Positions 37,570-46,603 of a DNA stretch of 64,000 nt are shown one piece after another. A program made the position numbers and the translations under genes. The notes under the pieces are model-generated. The model was not told the origin of the DNA. It saw only the letters and a list, made by a program, of their open reading frames with translations, and searched no databases. The stretch is taken from NCBI RefSeq assembly GCF_001613165.1, contig NZ_BDBV01000027.1:85685-149684 (forward strand), written 5' to 3'. Position 1 is the first letter of the stretch. Each line of letters opens with the position of its first letter. Origin of the DNA: Nocardia mexicana NBRC 108244. Its GTDB lineage: Bacteria; Actinomycetota; Actinomycetes; Mycobacteriales; Mycobacteriaceae.

Positions 37570-38004
37570 ATGCCACTTACCGGAGAGTACGAACCCAGCA
37601 CCTCGGATTGGGCCCGTGAGCAGGCCGAGAAGTTCGAGTCGTCGAACGGCGCCGAGGCCAACACCCTCCAGGGCGTGCCGATCATCCTGCTCACCACGCG
37701 CGGAGCCAAGAGCGGCAAGCTGCGCAAGACCGCGCTGATGCGGGTCGAGCACGACGGCGAGTACGCGGTCGTCGCGTCGCTGGGCGGGGCGCCGAAGCAT
37801 CCCGTCTGGTACCACAACATCAAGGCCGATCCGCACGTCGACCTGCGCGACGGCGCCGAGGTCAAGGACTACATCGCGCGCGAGGTCTTCGGCGAGGAGA
37901 AGGCCCTGTGGTGGGACCGATCCGTCGCCGTCTGGCCCGATTACGCCGAGTACCAGAAGAAGACCGACCGCCAGATCCCGGTCTTCGTCCTCACCCCGCA
38001 GTAG
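37570..38004 (+). CDS. Ddn-like F420-dependent (deazaflavin) nitroreductase-family protein
   Basis: A 144-residue split-beta-barrel protein of the deazaflavin-dependent nitroreductase family, similar to M. tuberculosis Rv1558, which lies next to ilvA as here. Visible family features are [19 protein letters not shown] and the [12 protein letters not shown] segment that binds F420. Such proteins reduce quinones or nitro compounds with F420H2. A stem-loop at 38012-38056 follows the stop. Confidence 0.9.
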   Translation: MPLTGEYEPSTSDWAREQAEKFESSNGAEANTLQGVPIILLTTRGAKSGKLRKTALMRVEHDGEYAVVASLGGAPKHPVWYHNIKADPHVDLRDGAEVKDYIAREVFGEEKALWWDRSVAVWPDYAEYQKKTDRQIPVFVLTPQ

Positions 38005-38011
38005 TCCCGCC

Positions 38012-38056
38012 TGCACGGCGACGCGGCTCGCCGTCGACGAGTCGCGTCGCCGTGCA
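38012..38056. terminator. Hairpin terminator after the Ddn-like gene
   Basis: TGCACGGCGACGCG (38012-38025) pairs perfectly with CGCGTCGCCGTGCA (38043-38056) around a 17-nt loop, starting 7 nt after the stop codon. Confidence 0.75.
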
Positions 38057-38063
38057 CCTTCCA

Positions 38064-38285
38064 CATGACGCAAAACCGTGAGCACGGCCATGCTCACCCT
38101 CGGTGACCGCAAGACCGCGGGCACGGCCGCACTCGTCCCACGATGACCGCAAGACCGCGGGCACGGCCGCACTCGTTCCCCGATGACCGCAAGACCGTGG
38201 ACGCAGCGTTATTCGCCCCCGCATAACCGCAACACCCTGCGCACGGCCTTACTCATCCCCCGGTGACCACAGGACCGTGGGCATC
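38064..38285. repeat. 40-bp tandem repeat upstream of ilvA
   Basis: The motif TGACCGCAAGACCG recurs with an exact 40-bp period at 38104, 38144, 38184, 38224 (as TAACCGC) and 38264, and a diverged first unit at 38066. The second and third full copies are nearly identical; outer copies are more diverged. The array ends about 30 bp before the ilvA start and so covers its promoter region. Together with the hairpin at 38012 it fills the 312-bp gap. Confidence 0.85.
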
Positions 38286-38316
38286 GGCCAGCGGGGGCGC
38301 CAGCTAGCATGATCGG

Positions 38317-39672
38317 GTGTCCAACCCGCTTGATGTCGCACAGAAGATGTCCGGTCCGCTGCCCGAACTGAGCGCGGACGAGATCGATGCTGCCGCCAAG
38401 CGAATTTCCGACATTATCGAGCCGACCCCGCTGCAGCGGATCGAGCGGTTATCGGCGGCCTCCGGCGCGGACGTCTACGTCAAGCGCGAGGACCTGACGG
38501 CCGTCCGCTCCTACAAGCTGCGCGGCGCGTACAACCTGATCGTGCAGCTGTCCGATGCCGAGCGCGCGGCGGGGGTGGTGGCGGCCAGCGCCGGGAATCA
38601 CGCGCAGGGCGTGGCGTTCGCCTGCCGCTCGATGGGTATCCAGGGCCGCATCTACGTGCCGACCACGACGCCCAAGCAGAAGCGCGACCGCATCCGCGCG
38701 CACGGCGGCGCCTTCGTGCAACTGATCGCCGTCGGCGACACCTACGACGCCGCGGCCGCCGCGGCCGCCGACGACCTGGCCCGCACCGGCGCGACCATGG
38801 TGGCGCCGTTCGACGATCCCCGCACCGCCGCCGGTCAGGGCACCATCGCCGCCGAAATCCTCGAACAGCTCGGCACCGCACCGGATTTGGTGATCGTGCC
38901 GGTCGGCGGGGGCGGCTGCCTGGCCGGGATCGGGACGTATCTGCGCGAAAGGTCGCCCGCCACAGCGATTCTCGGGGTCGAGCCGGGCGGTGCGGCGTCG
39001 ATGACGGCGGCGCTGGTGGCCGGTGGCCCGGTGACGCTGCCGGAGATCGACCCGTTCGTCGACGGGGCCGCCGTGCGCCGCATCGGCGAGCTGCCGTACG
39101 CGGCGGTGTCGAGGTTCGGCAGCCGGATCCGGTCGCATGCCTCGCTGCCGCTGCTGATGGCGACCGAATCCCCCAGGGGCGCAGGCTCGTTCCGCCTGAT
39201 GCAGGTGGACGAGGGTGCGATCTGCACCGCCATGCTGGAGCTCTACCAGAACGAGGGCATCATCGCCGAGCCCGCCGGTGCGCTGGCGGTCGCGGCGCTC
39301 GCCGAGATCGCGGTGGACCCCGGATCGACGGTGGTGTGCCTGGTTTCGGGCGGCAACAACGACGTGTCCCGCTACGGCGAGGTGATCGAGCGCTCGCTGG
39401 TGCACCAGGGCCTGAAACACTATTTCCTGGTGGACTTCCCGCAGGAGCCCGGCGCGCTGCGCCGCTTCCTCGACGAGGTGCTGGGCCCCGACGACGACAT
39501 CACCCTGTTCGAGTACGTCAAGCGCAACAACCGCGAAACCGGCGCCGCCCTGGTCGGCATCGAACTCGGCTCCCCCGACGGCCTCGACGCCCTCCAGAAG
39601 CGCATGCACGACGCCCCCATCCAATGCGAGCGCCTCGACCCGGGCTCCCCCGCCTACCGCTACCTCACCTAG
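38317..39672 (+). CDS. ilvA: Threonine ammonia-lyase (threonine dehydratase) IlvA
   Basis: A 451-residue PLP enzyme that makes 2-oxobutanoate for isoleucine synthesis. The PLP lysine is K67 (SYKLRGAYN); ASAGNHAQGVA and the phosphate-binding VGGGGCLAGIG follow. The C-terminal 85 residues (HYFLVDFPQEPGALRRFLDE) are a single ACT-like regulatory domain, as in the short actinobacterial IlvA, so isoleucine feedback is expected. The start is GTG 38317. The promoter region is occupied by a 40-bp tandem repeat. Confidence 0.97.
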   Translation: MSNPLDVAQKMSGPLPELSADEIDAAAKRISDIIEPTPLQRIERLSAASGADVYVKREDLTAVRSYKLRGAYNLIVQLSDAERAAGVVAASAGNHAQGVAFACRSMGIQGRIYVPTTTPKQKRDRIRAHGGAFVQLIAVGDTYDAAAAAAADDLARTGATMVAPFDDPRTAAGQGTIAAEILEQLGTAPDLVIVPVGGGGCLAGIGTYLRERSPATAILGVEPGGAASMTAALVAGGPVTLPEIDPFVDGAAVRRIGELPYAAVSRFGSRIRSHASLPLLMATESPRGAGSFRLMQVDEGAICTAMLELYQNEGIIAEPAGALAVAALAEIAVDPGSTVVCLVSGGNNDVSRYGEVIERSLVHQGLKHYFLVDFPQEPGALRRFLDEVLGPDDDITLFEYVKRNNRETGAALVGIELGSPDGLDALQKRMHDAPIQCERLDPGSPAYRYLT

Positions 39673-39677
39673 CCCCC

Positions 39678-39758
39678 GGTTCTCGCACCCCTCACCCACC
39701 CCCGCACCCCCTGCAGCACTTTGCAGGGGGTGCGGGAGCGTGTGCGGGGTGCGCGAAG
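39678..39758. repeat. Dispersed intergenic palindromic repeat, copy B, with terminator hairpin
   Basis: Copy B of the 80-bp element. Its core is a perfect 15-bp stem (39701-39715 with 39722-39736, CCCGCACCCCCTGCA and its complement) around gcactt. It lies between the convergent ilvA and esterase genes, where it can serve as a two-way terminator. Confidence 0.75.
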
Positions 39759-39767
39759 GGCCCTGCG

Positions 39768-41021
39768 TCAGGCGGCTTCCTCGGCGGGGAGGCCGACGGG
39801 GCGGCGGGACGCGGTGCGGGCGCCTCGGACGGCGAGGGGTAGTACCCAGCCGGCGGCGAGCTGATCCCAGCTGAGCTTGTTGATGCTCAGGCGGTTGTGC
39901 ACGAAGCCGACCGACAGGCCCGAGCGCAGTTCGGCCCAGCCGAAGGATCCGCCCAGGCCGATATGGCCGAACCCGGTGCGGGCGCCGGGGATCGGCAGCG
40001 AGTGGTAGCCCAGGTGCCACATCATCGGGATGTAGAACAGGGCGTGGTCGAGCCGGTAGCGCTCGATGCGACGGATCGCCTTCATGGTCTCCGGCGACAG
40101 GTAGCGCCGACCGGCCACCATCCCGCCGGAGGCGAGCGCGCCGTACATCGCGGCCAGGCCGTTGGCGGTGCAGACCCCGTTTCCGGCGGCCAGCTCGGTG
40201 TCCAGGATCGGCGGGTCGTCGCCCTCCAGCAGCCCCTCCAGACCGGGCAGGAACAGCGCCCGGGCGGCGGCGCCGGCGGCGCCGGGAATGCCGTAGGCGT
40301 GCCCGAGGAACATCGCGGCCACCGGCGCCCCCACCAGCGCCAATCGGGTTCCGGCCAGCGGCGCGACGGTGGTGGGAGATCCGGCGGGCGGGCGGCCGAG
40401 GTGGATGCCGTCGACGCCGAGCGGCTCGGCGACCTCGCTGCGGAACAGTTCGGCCATGCTGCGGCCGGTGAGCGCGCGGGCCAGCCCGGCCAGCAACCAT
40501 CCGAAGGTGAGCGCGTGATAGGTCGGAGTGCCGAGCAGCGCATCGGGTTTCGCGGCGGCCAGGCGCTGCTGCATCAGCTCGTGATCGAGCACCTCGTCCA
40601 GGCCCCCGGCGATCAGCGGCAGCCCGGACAGCCCGGCGCTGTGCGTCAGCACCTGCCGCACCGTGATCCGGTCCTTGCCCGCCGCCCCGAACTCCGGCCA
40701 GTATTCGGCCACGGGCGCGGCGTAGTCGAGCAGCCCGCGGTCGGCGAGCCGGTGGATGACCGTGGCGGCGACGCCCTTGCTCGCGGAGAAGACGATGCTG
40801 CCGGTATCGCGGGTCCACGGCGTGGTGGCCGAGGCGGAACCGGTCCAGATGTCGACCAGCGGTTCGCCGTGGCGGTACACGGCCAGTGCTCCACCGGCGC
40901 CGGGCCGATCACCGACGAATCTCGCGAAGGCGCGTGCCAGCGGCTCGAAACCCGGGGCGGCGCGACCGGCCACCCCGGCGGGTAGGTCCGCGGGACCGAA
41001 AGTTAAAGCGGCGTTGCTCAC
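39768..41021 (-). CDS. Beta-lactamase-fold serine esterase (EstB/LipL-like)
   Basis: A 417-residue serine hydrolase of the class C beta-lactamase fold. The nucleophile motif S-x-x-K is in FSASKGVAATVIH, the Tyr motif in PTYHALTFGWLLAG, and the HIGLGG segment near the C-terminus takes the place of KTG. Such proteins in mycobacteria (LipL, LipE type) hydrolyse short lipid esters. There is no signal peptide. The start GTG 41021 was chosen; the upstream extension to 41396 is antisense to the next gene's leader and not coding. Confidence 0.88.
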   Translation of the reverse strand: MSNAALTFGPADLPAGVAGRAAPGFEPLARAFARFVGDRPGAGGALAVYRHGEPLVDIWTGSASATTPWTRDTGSIVFSASKGVAATVIHRLADRGLLDYAAPVAEYWPEFGAAGKDRITVRQVLTHSAGLSGLPLIAGGLDEVLDHELMQQRLAAAKPDALLGTPTYHALTFGWLLAGLARALTGRSMAELFRSEVAEPLGVDGIHLGRPPAGSPTTVAPLAGTRLALVGAPVAAMFLGHAYGIPGAAGAAARALFLPGLEGLLEGDDPPILDTELAAGNGVCTANGLAAMYGALASGGMVAGRRYLSPETMKAIRRIERYRLDHALFYIPMMWHLGYHSLPIPGARTGFGHIGLGGSFGWAELRSGLSVGFVHNRLSINKLSWDQLAAGWVLPLAVRGARTASRRPVGLPAEEAA

Positions 41022-41187
41022 ATGTTCACGGTACGGCCGAACGATAGCGCACGGCAATGATGTTGTCCGACTGGTGATTTCCCGCGACCGACCCGATATC
41101 GTGCGCGAGAGCCCGGCCGAACCCACGAATCCTGGGGTTTTCCCGCAACCCGGCCCGGCGGCCGGACCGGAAAATCTATCGTGGGTT

Positions 41188-42579
41188 ATGCGATCGTTGC
41201 GATCATTGGCGGTGGTTCTGCTGGTCGTGGTGGGCGCCTGCTCGACGTCCGGCACCCCGACGCCCGCGCCGATCGGCACGGATCGGGCCCTGATCGGCGA
41301 CTGGCGGGCCGAGCTGACGTCGCCCGACGGGCCGGTGCCGATGGGGCTGACGTTCAACGACGAGACCGCCACCGTCTCGGTGCCTGCCCAGGGCATCTAC
41401 GACCGCCCGCTGGAACGGGTGTCCGGCAGCCCCGACCATGTCGAATTCACCATCCCGCGACTTCCGGGCACGCCCACCTTCCAGGGCAGATACGACCGCG
41501 GCACCGACACGATCGCCGGCACCTTCGTCCAGTCCGGCGAGCCGCAGTCGGTGACCTTCGCCCGCGGCGAGGTTCCCGTCCCGCCGCGACCGCAGGAGCC
41601 GCGGCCGCCGTTCCCCTACCGGGCCGAGGAGGTCACCTACGCCAGCGGCGCCGTGACCCTCGCGGGCACGCTCACCCTGCCCGCGGCGCCGGGACCGTAT
41701 CCGGCCGTCGTGCTGATCACCGGCAGCGGACCGCAGGACCGCAACGAGGAACTGCTGGGCCACAAGCCTTTTCTGCTGCTCGCCGACACCCTCACCCGCG
41801 CCGGTTACGCCGTGCTGCGCACCGACGACCGCGGGGTCGGCGGCTCCGGCGGCGCCCTGGACCGCTCCACCTACACCGATCTGTCGGACGATGTCGTGGC
41901 CGGAATGGATTTCCTGCGCGGCCGGGCCGATATCGACAGGAACCGGATCGGCCTGCTCGGCCACAGCGAGGGCGGGTATCTCGGTCCGTTGGTCGCGGCC
42001 CGTCCCGGCAGCGGGGTCGCGTTCGTGATCATGCTGGCCGGTCCGGCGGCCGACGGCGCCGACGTGCTGATGGAACAGACCCGCACACAGCTGGCCGTCC
42101 GCGACGCCTCGGTGGAGGAGACCCGCGATCAGATCGGGTTCACCAGCACCCTGTCCGCCCTGGTCCGCACCGGCGATACCGAGCAGCTGCGGCGCTGGCT
42201 CACCGACCGCAATGCGACGCGCCCGCCCGAACAGCAGCTGCCGCCGGGTGCGGTGGACGAGTTCACGAGCCTCTACTTCACCTCGTTGATCACCTACGAT
42301 CCGGCGGCCGCGCTGTCGGCGCTGCGCATGCCGGTGCTCGCCGTCTACGGCGGCAAGGACCTGCAGGTCCCGCCCGCCCAGAGCGAACCACTGGCCCGCC
42401 GATTCCTCGCCACGAACCCCGACGCCGACATCCACGTCTTCGACGGCCTCAACCACCTCCTGCAACCCGCAGGCACCGGCGAGCCCGCCGAATACGCGGA
42501 AATCGAAACCACGATCGCCCCCCAGGCCCTGGACTACCTCACCACCTGGCTGACCCAGCGAATCCCGCCCGCGAGGTAG
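41188..42579 (+). CDS. Lipoprotein alpha/beta-hydrolase
   Basis: A 463-residue exported lipoprotein. The lipobox VVVGAC places the acylated Cys at C18. Residues 35-130 form a beta-rich N-terminal domain; from about 150 comes an alpha/beta-hydrolase of the dienelactone hydrolase type with the oxyanion region LITGSGPQDRNE, nucleophile GHSEGGYLGP, acid in YGGKDLQVP and His in LNHLLQP. Family members act as acyl-peptidases or esterases (inference). It abuts the convergent Uma2 gene. Confidence 0.85.
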   Translation: MRSLRSLAVVLLVVVGACSTSGTPTPAPIGTDRALIGDWRAELTSPDGPVPMGLTFNDETATVSVPAQGIYDRPLERVSGSPDHVEFTIPRLPGTPTFQGRYDRGTDTIAGTFVQSGEPQSVTFARGEVPVPPRPQEPRPPFPYRAEEVTYASGAVTLAGTLTLPAAPGPYPAVVLITGSGPQDRNEELLGHKPFLLLADTLTRAGYAVLRTDDRGVGGSGGALDRSTYTDLSDDVVAGMDFLRGRADIDRNRIGLLGHSEGGYLGPLVAARPGSGVAFVIMLAGPAADGADVLMEQTRTQLAVRDASVEETRDQIGFTSTLSALVRTGDTEQLRRWLTDRNATRPPEQQLPPGAVDEFTSLYFTSLITYDPAAALSALRMPVLAVYGGKDLQVPPAQSEPLARRFLATNPDADIHVFDGLNHLLQPAGTGEPAEYAEIETTIAPQALDYLTTWLTQRIPPAR

Positions 42580-42580
42580 G

Positions 42581-43234
42581 TCAGAATTCGAGATCGGACC
42601 ACGAAACGCGAATCGGGAGAGGGTATTCGAACTCGATGCCCGCCACATCATCTCGGGACCACTCGGCCGCCAGAATGTAGTTGACCGGGCGCAGCGGACG
42701 CACGCCCTCGACCAGATATCCCTGCTCGATCTCGAGAGCGTAGGCCCGGACGGTAGCTATGGCACTGGAATCACGGTCCAGGCCCACTTCCCAGTACCAG
42801 GGGATATTAGCCCCCGCGTAGCGCCCCTTCTTCGCCTCGACATCGATCTGGGTGTTCGACGGCGACAACACCTCGCCGACCAGCAGCACATCGGCCGCCC
42901 GCACCTCCTGATACGGCAATTCCGGACACCGATAGACCATGAAGTCGGGGGTCACGAAGTCGGACTTGCCATTGCGGCCGAAGAAGACGTTCGTCTCCGA
43001 CTCGACGCGCCAGCATCGCTGCGGCTGCTCGGACATGGCCTTCCGCGCACAGCGCTCGATCTCGTTGGTCATGCGCCGTGTGAAGGTCTGGTGCTCGGAC
43101 GGACCGCGCCGGACCCACACCACTCGCCCGTTCCACAGCTCGATCTGCTCCGCGACCTCCTCGGGAAGCCGCTCGAGCTCTTCCCAAGTCATGTATTCCG
43201 GCAGGTCGGGCCGCTCGATGTGCGGAAGGGACAT
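42581..43234 (-). CDS. Uma2-family (DUF820) putative endonuclease
   Basis: A 217-residue Uma2 protein with the PD-(D/E)XK-type core: E in ELWNGRVVWV, SDFVTPDFMVYR (Asp), LLVGEVLSPSN (Glu) and VEAKKGRYAGANIPWYW (E-x-K). Uma2 proteins are frequent in actinobacteria and cyanobacteria and are called endonucleases from fold; no role is proven. It is followed 26 nt away by an acetyltransferase gene upstream on the same strand. The gene ends 1 nt from the convergent hydrolase stop. Confidence 0.85.
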   Translation of the reverse strand: MSLPHIERPDLPEYMTWEELERLPEEVAEQIELWNGRVVWVRRGPSEHQTFTRRMTNEIERCARKAMSEQPQRCWRVESETNVFFGRNGKSDFVTPDFMVYRCPELPYQEVRAADVLLVGEVLSPSNTQIDVEAKKGRYAGANIPWYWEVGLDRDSSAIATVRAYALEIEQGYLVEGVRPLRPVNYILAAEWSRDDVAGIEFEYPLPIRVSWSDLEF

Positions 43235-43260
43235 GTGGCAATCGTAGCCGCCGGTACCGC

Positions 43261-43818
43261 CTAGAGCGTGCGGATGATGCGGCAGGGGTTACCTGCGGCG
43301 AATACCTTGTCGGGGAGGTCTCGGGTGACGACGCTGCCTGCGCCTACGACGGTGTTCGCGCCGATCGTGACGCCGGGGCAGACGATGACGCCGCCGCCGA
43401 ACCAGACGTTGTCGCCGATCGTGATCGGGGCGGCGGATTCCCAGCGTCGCCGACGCAGTTCGTGGTCCTCCATGGGGTGCAGGGCGGTGAGCAGCTGAAC
43501 GCGGGGACCGATCGAGACATCGTCGCCGATGGTGACCGGGGCACAATCCAGGATGATCGCGTCGTAGTTAAGGAAGCTGTTGCGGCCCAGGCGGATCGGG
43601 TGGCCGTAGTCGCACTGGAAGCGGGGCATGATCCAGGAACCCTCGCCGATTTCACCCAGCAGTGCGGCGAGGATGTCGCGGCGCTCGTCGTCGTCACCGG
43701 CCCCGGCGGCGTTGAAGCGGTCCACCAGCGTCTGGCACTGGCGTCGCTCGGCGACCAGTTCGGGATCGTTGTCACGGTAGAGCTCTCCGCGCAGCATGCG
43801 CTCCTTGTGGGTGGACAT
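43261..43818 (-). CDS. Maltose/galactoside O-acetyltransferase (LbH, Maa/LacA type)
   Basis: A 185-residue hexapeptide-repeat acetyltransferase. The N-terminal Mac domain is MLRGELYRDNDPEL; the left-handed beta-helix carries the sugar acetyltransferase pattern FLNYDAIILDCAPVTIGDDVSIGP and the catalytic His in ALHPMEDHELRRR. It transfers acetyl groups from acetyl-CoA to sugars. Its upstream neighbour on the same strand is treZ, 25 nt away, so it may be in the trehalose/maltodextrin unit. Confidence 0.92.
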   Translation of the reverse strand: MSTHKERMLRGELYRDNDPELVAERRQCQTLVDRFNAAGAGDDDERRDILAALLGEIGEGSWIMPRFQCDYGHPIRLGRNSFLNYDAIILDCAPVTIGDDVSIGPRVQLLTALHPMEDHELRRRRWESAAPITIGDNVWFGGGVIVCPGVTIGANTVVGAGSVVTRDLPDKVFAAGNPCRIIRTL

Positions 43819-43843
43819 GGTGTCGATCTTGCCGGAGGGCGGA

Positions 43844-45577
43844 TCAGGCGTCGGTGGCGGACTCCAGGACGGCGAAGGAGTGGGCGGACAGGGTTGTGGT
43901 GGTGGGCGTTTGGTGAATCGGGTCCCAGGTCAGCAGCGGGTTGCCGGTGAACGGGACCGTGGCCGGTGTCTCCGCGAGGTTGCAGAGTATGCGGATTCTG
44001 TTGCGGTGCAGGGCGATCCAGCGATAATCCTCGTCGAACTCGACGTGCAGGTGCGGGAGCCGGGGGTCGGTGAGGTCCGGGTGGGTGCGGCGCAGCGCGA
44101 GCAGGTCGCGGTAGCAGGACAACAGCCGGGCGTGCGACGGTTTCGACGGCTCGGACCAGTCGAGTTTCGACGCGTCGAAGGTCGCGGGGTCCTGCGGGTC
44201 GGGGATGTCGGTGGCGGTCCAGCCGTGTTCGGCGAACTCGGCCTTGCGCCCGGCGGCGACGGCGGCGGCGAGCTCGGGTTCGGGATGCGAGGTGAAGAAC
44301 CGGAACGGGGTTCGCGCGCCCCACTCCTCCCCCATGAACAGCATCGGCGTGTAGGGCGACAGCAGGACGAGGGCGGCCTTGACCGCCAGCTGACCGTCGG
44401 AGAGGTAGGCGCTCGGACGGTCGCCGAGTGCGCGGTTGCCGATCTGATCGTGCGTGCACGTGTAGCCCAGCAGCGCGCTGGCGGGAATCACCTCGGTGTT
44501 CAAGGGGCGACCGTGAATTCGCCCGCGAAAGCTGGAATACGTTGCGGCGTGGAAGAATCCGTGACGCAGCGTCTCGGCCAGACATCGCATCGATCCGAAA
44601 TCGCCGTAGTAGCCCTGCCGTTCGCCGGAGACCGCGGCGTGGACGGCGTGGTGCAGATCGTCGTTCCACTGGCCGTGCAATCCGTAGCCGCCCGCGGCGC
44701 GCGGGGTGATCAGGCGCGGATCGTTGAGGTCGCTCTCGGCGATGAGCGTAAGCGGGCGACCCAGATGCGCCGACAGCCTTTCGGTTTCGACCGCAAGCTG
44801 CTCCAGGAGCCCGGCGCCGCCGCGATCACCGAGGGCGTGCACGGCGTCCAATCGCAGTGCGTCGATATGGAATTCACGGAACCAGCGCAGCGCGTTGTCG
44901 ATGATGAAGCGGCGCACCTCATCCGAGCCCGGCCCGTCGAGGTTGATGTTCTGCCCCCAGGTGTTGCGGTCCTCGCTCAGATACGGCCCGTACCGTGGCA
45001 GATAGTTCCCCGATGGCCCGAGGTGGTTGTAGACGACGTCGAGCGACACCGCCATTCCCCTTGTGTGACACGCGTTCACGAACCGCTGCAGTCCGTCCGG
45101 CCCGCCGTATGCCTCGTGCACCGCGTACCACAGCACACCGTCGTAACCCCAGTTCCACACCCCGTTGAACGCATTGACGGGCATCAGCTCGACCGTCGTG
45201 ACACCCAGCTCCACCAGATGATCCAGGCGTTCGACGGCCGCATCGAACGTCCCCTCGGGAGTGAACGTGCCGACATGCAACTCGTAGAACACGGCCCCCG
45301 CCAGCTGCCGCCCGGTCCACCCGGCATCGGCCCACCGGGCGGGATCAACACTGTGCAGCGCCGACCGCCCGTGCACCCCCTCCGGCTGGCGCGCCGAACG
45401 CGGATCCGGCAGCACAGCCGGATCATCATCGAGCAGGAATCCGTACCGCGCCCCCGGACCGGCCTCCACCTGGGCTCGCCACCACCCCCGCACCTCCCCC
45501 ACCATCGAATGAACCTGCCCATCCACCTGGACCCGCACCCGCCCCGCCCGCGGCGCCCACACCTCGAACCCAGCCAT
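43844..45577 (-). CDS. treZ: Maltooligosyl trehalose trehalohydrolase TreZ
   Basis: A 577-residue GH13 enzyme that releases trehalose from maltooligosyl trehalose. After an N-terminal CBM48-like domain (MAGFEVWAPRAGRVRV) come the motifs SLDVVYNHLGPSGNYL, HIDALRLDAVHAL (nucleophile Asp), LIAESDLNDPRL (acid Glu) and YTCTHDQIGNRALG. The start ATG 45577 matches the family N-terminus; a frame open to 45916 has no homology. In mycobacteria treX, treY and treZ are adjacent; here treZ stands alone, 20 kb from glgX-treY and on the other strand. Confidence 0.96.
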   Translation of the reverse strand: MAGFEVWAPRAGRVRVQVDGQVHSMVGEVRGWWRAQVEAGPGARYGFLLDDDPAVLPDPRSARQPEGVHGRSALHSVDPARWADAGWTGRQLAGAVFYELHVGTFTPEGTFDAAVERLDHLVELGVTTVELMPVNAFNGVWNWGYDGVLWYAVHEAYGGPDGLQRFVNACHTRGMAVSLDVVYNHLGPSGNYLPRYGPYLSEDRNTWGQNINLDGPGSDEVRRFIIDNALRWFREFHIDALRLDAVHALGDRGGAGLLEQLAVETERLSAHLGRPLTLIAESDLNDPRLITPRAAGGYGLHGQWNDDLHHAVHAAVSGERQGYYGDFGSMRCLAETLRHGFFHAATYSSFRGRIHGRPLNTEVIPASALLGYTCTHDQIGNRALGDRPSAYLSDGQLAVKAALVLLSPYTPMLFMGEEWGARTPFRFFTSHPEPELAAAVAAGRKAEFAEHGWTATDIPDPQDPATFDASKLDWSEPSKPSHARLLSCYRDLLALRRTHPDLTDPRLPHLHVEFDEDYRWIALHRNRIRILCNLAETPATVPFTGNPLLTWDPIHQTPTTTTLSAHSFAVLESATDA

Positions 45578-45641
45578 CGCCCCAGCATGGCAGGCTGCTG
45601 CGATCGTCCACGACACCGGTTCCGGGTTCGAATTCCTCTTA

Positions 45642-45660
45642 GGTTCCACTTCGTGGAACC
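45642..45660. promoter_or_regulatory. Palindrome upstream of treZ
   Basis: GGTTCCAC-ttc-GTGGAACC, a perfect 8+3+8 palindrome 65 bp upstream of the treZ start codon. It could be an operator for treZ or a 5' hairpin. Confidence 0.45.
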
Positions 45661-45778
45661 CGCGGGCGGAAAATTCGGCCAACGGTTTCATCCGCGGCGT
45701 TTCGTCCCCGGTCGCCTCGCTGGAAATCAGGGTGGGTTCAGGGTGGTGTCGGAGGGGGTGCGTTGTCACAGTTGGGGG

Positions 45779-46396
45779 GTGGGTATTTACAGCGAACAGG
45801 TTTTGCCGCGGATTGTCGATGTGGCTTGCGGGTTGCCTGCCAACGAGCGGCTGCGGCGGCGGGTTTGTGCCGGGCTGAGCGATCGGGTGGTGGAGATCGG
45901 GTTCGGGTCGGGGCACAACGTGCCGTATTACCCGGCGGCGGTGAAGTCGGTGACGGCGGTGGAACCCGCCGATTTGGGGTGGCGGCTGGCGGGGAAGCGG
46001 CTGGCGCAGTCGGCGGTGCCGGTGCAGCGGTCCGGGCTGGATGGGCAGTCACTTCCGTTCCCGGACAACAGCTTCGATGCCGCGCTGTCGACCTGGACGC
46101 TGTGCACGATCCCCGCGATGGCTACCGCGCTCGCCGAGATTCGGCGGGTTCTGGTACCGGGCGGCACCTTCCACTTCGTCGAGCACGGCCTGGCTCCCGA
46201 CGCCAAGGTGCAGGCCTGGCAGAGTCGACTGAACCCGGTGCAGAAGACGCTGTTCGGTGGCTGCAATCTGAACCGCGATATCGCCGCCGCGATCGAAGAG
46301 GCCGGTTTCGAGGTGCGGGAATTGGACCGGTTCTACGAGGAGCAGGCCCCGAAATTCCTCGGATCGCAGTATTTGGGTCTCGCGGTCTCACCCTGA
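45779..46396 (+). CDS. Class I SAM-dependent methyltransferase
   Basis: A 205-residue methyltransferase of the Methyltransf_11 type (UbiE/menG-like small-molecule methylases). Motif I is VVEIGFGSGHNV, an acidic residue follows in TAVEPADLG, and motif IV is FDAALSTWTLCTI, with FVEHGLAPD after it. The GTG start 45779 is set by the homologous N-terminus (IYSEQVLPRIVD). It is divergent from treZ. The substrate is unknown. Confidence 0.9.
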   Translation: MGIYSEQVLPRIVDVACGLPANERLRRRVCAGLSDRVVEIGFGSGHNVPYYPAAVKSVTAVEPADLGWRLAGKRLAQSAVPVQRSGLDGQSLPFPDNSFDAALSTWTLCTIPAMATALAEIRRVLVPGGTFHFVEHGLAPDAKVQAWQSRLNPVQKTLFGGCNLNRDIAAAIEEAGFEVRELDRFYEEQAPKFLGSQYLGLAVSP

Positions 46397-46603
46397 CCTC
46401 ACGCAGAGTCGATGACCTGCGCATCAAGACGGCGCGACACATCCGGTGACGGCGCTGGGGCACCCCGCCCGCGGATCGCGTATAAGGGCCGTGACCGGCC
46501 TGGGCGGACACAGATCGCCACGGCGCGGCGAAAAATGCCGCCTCGCGTCGGTTCGTGTCCACACAGGCCGGTCAAGGCACTCGACCGCCGTAGCGCTGCC
46601 CGC

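Noticed and set aside
36894..38285. CRISPR-like direct repeats
   Set aside because: Units are contiguous with no unique spacers, lack a CRISPR-type repeat, and no cas gene is present; both arrays are minisatellites.
38449..40818. 789-residue open frame antisense to ilvA and the esterase
   Set aside because: No recognisable domains; caused by high GC in the two real genes.
45620..45660. tRNA-like T-loop (GGGTTCGAATTCC)
   Set aside because: The stem does not pair on both sides and there is no acceptor, anticodon arm or CCA context.
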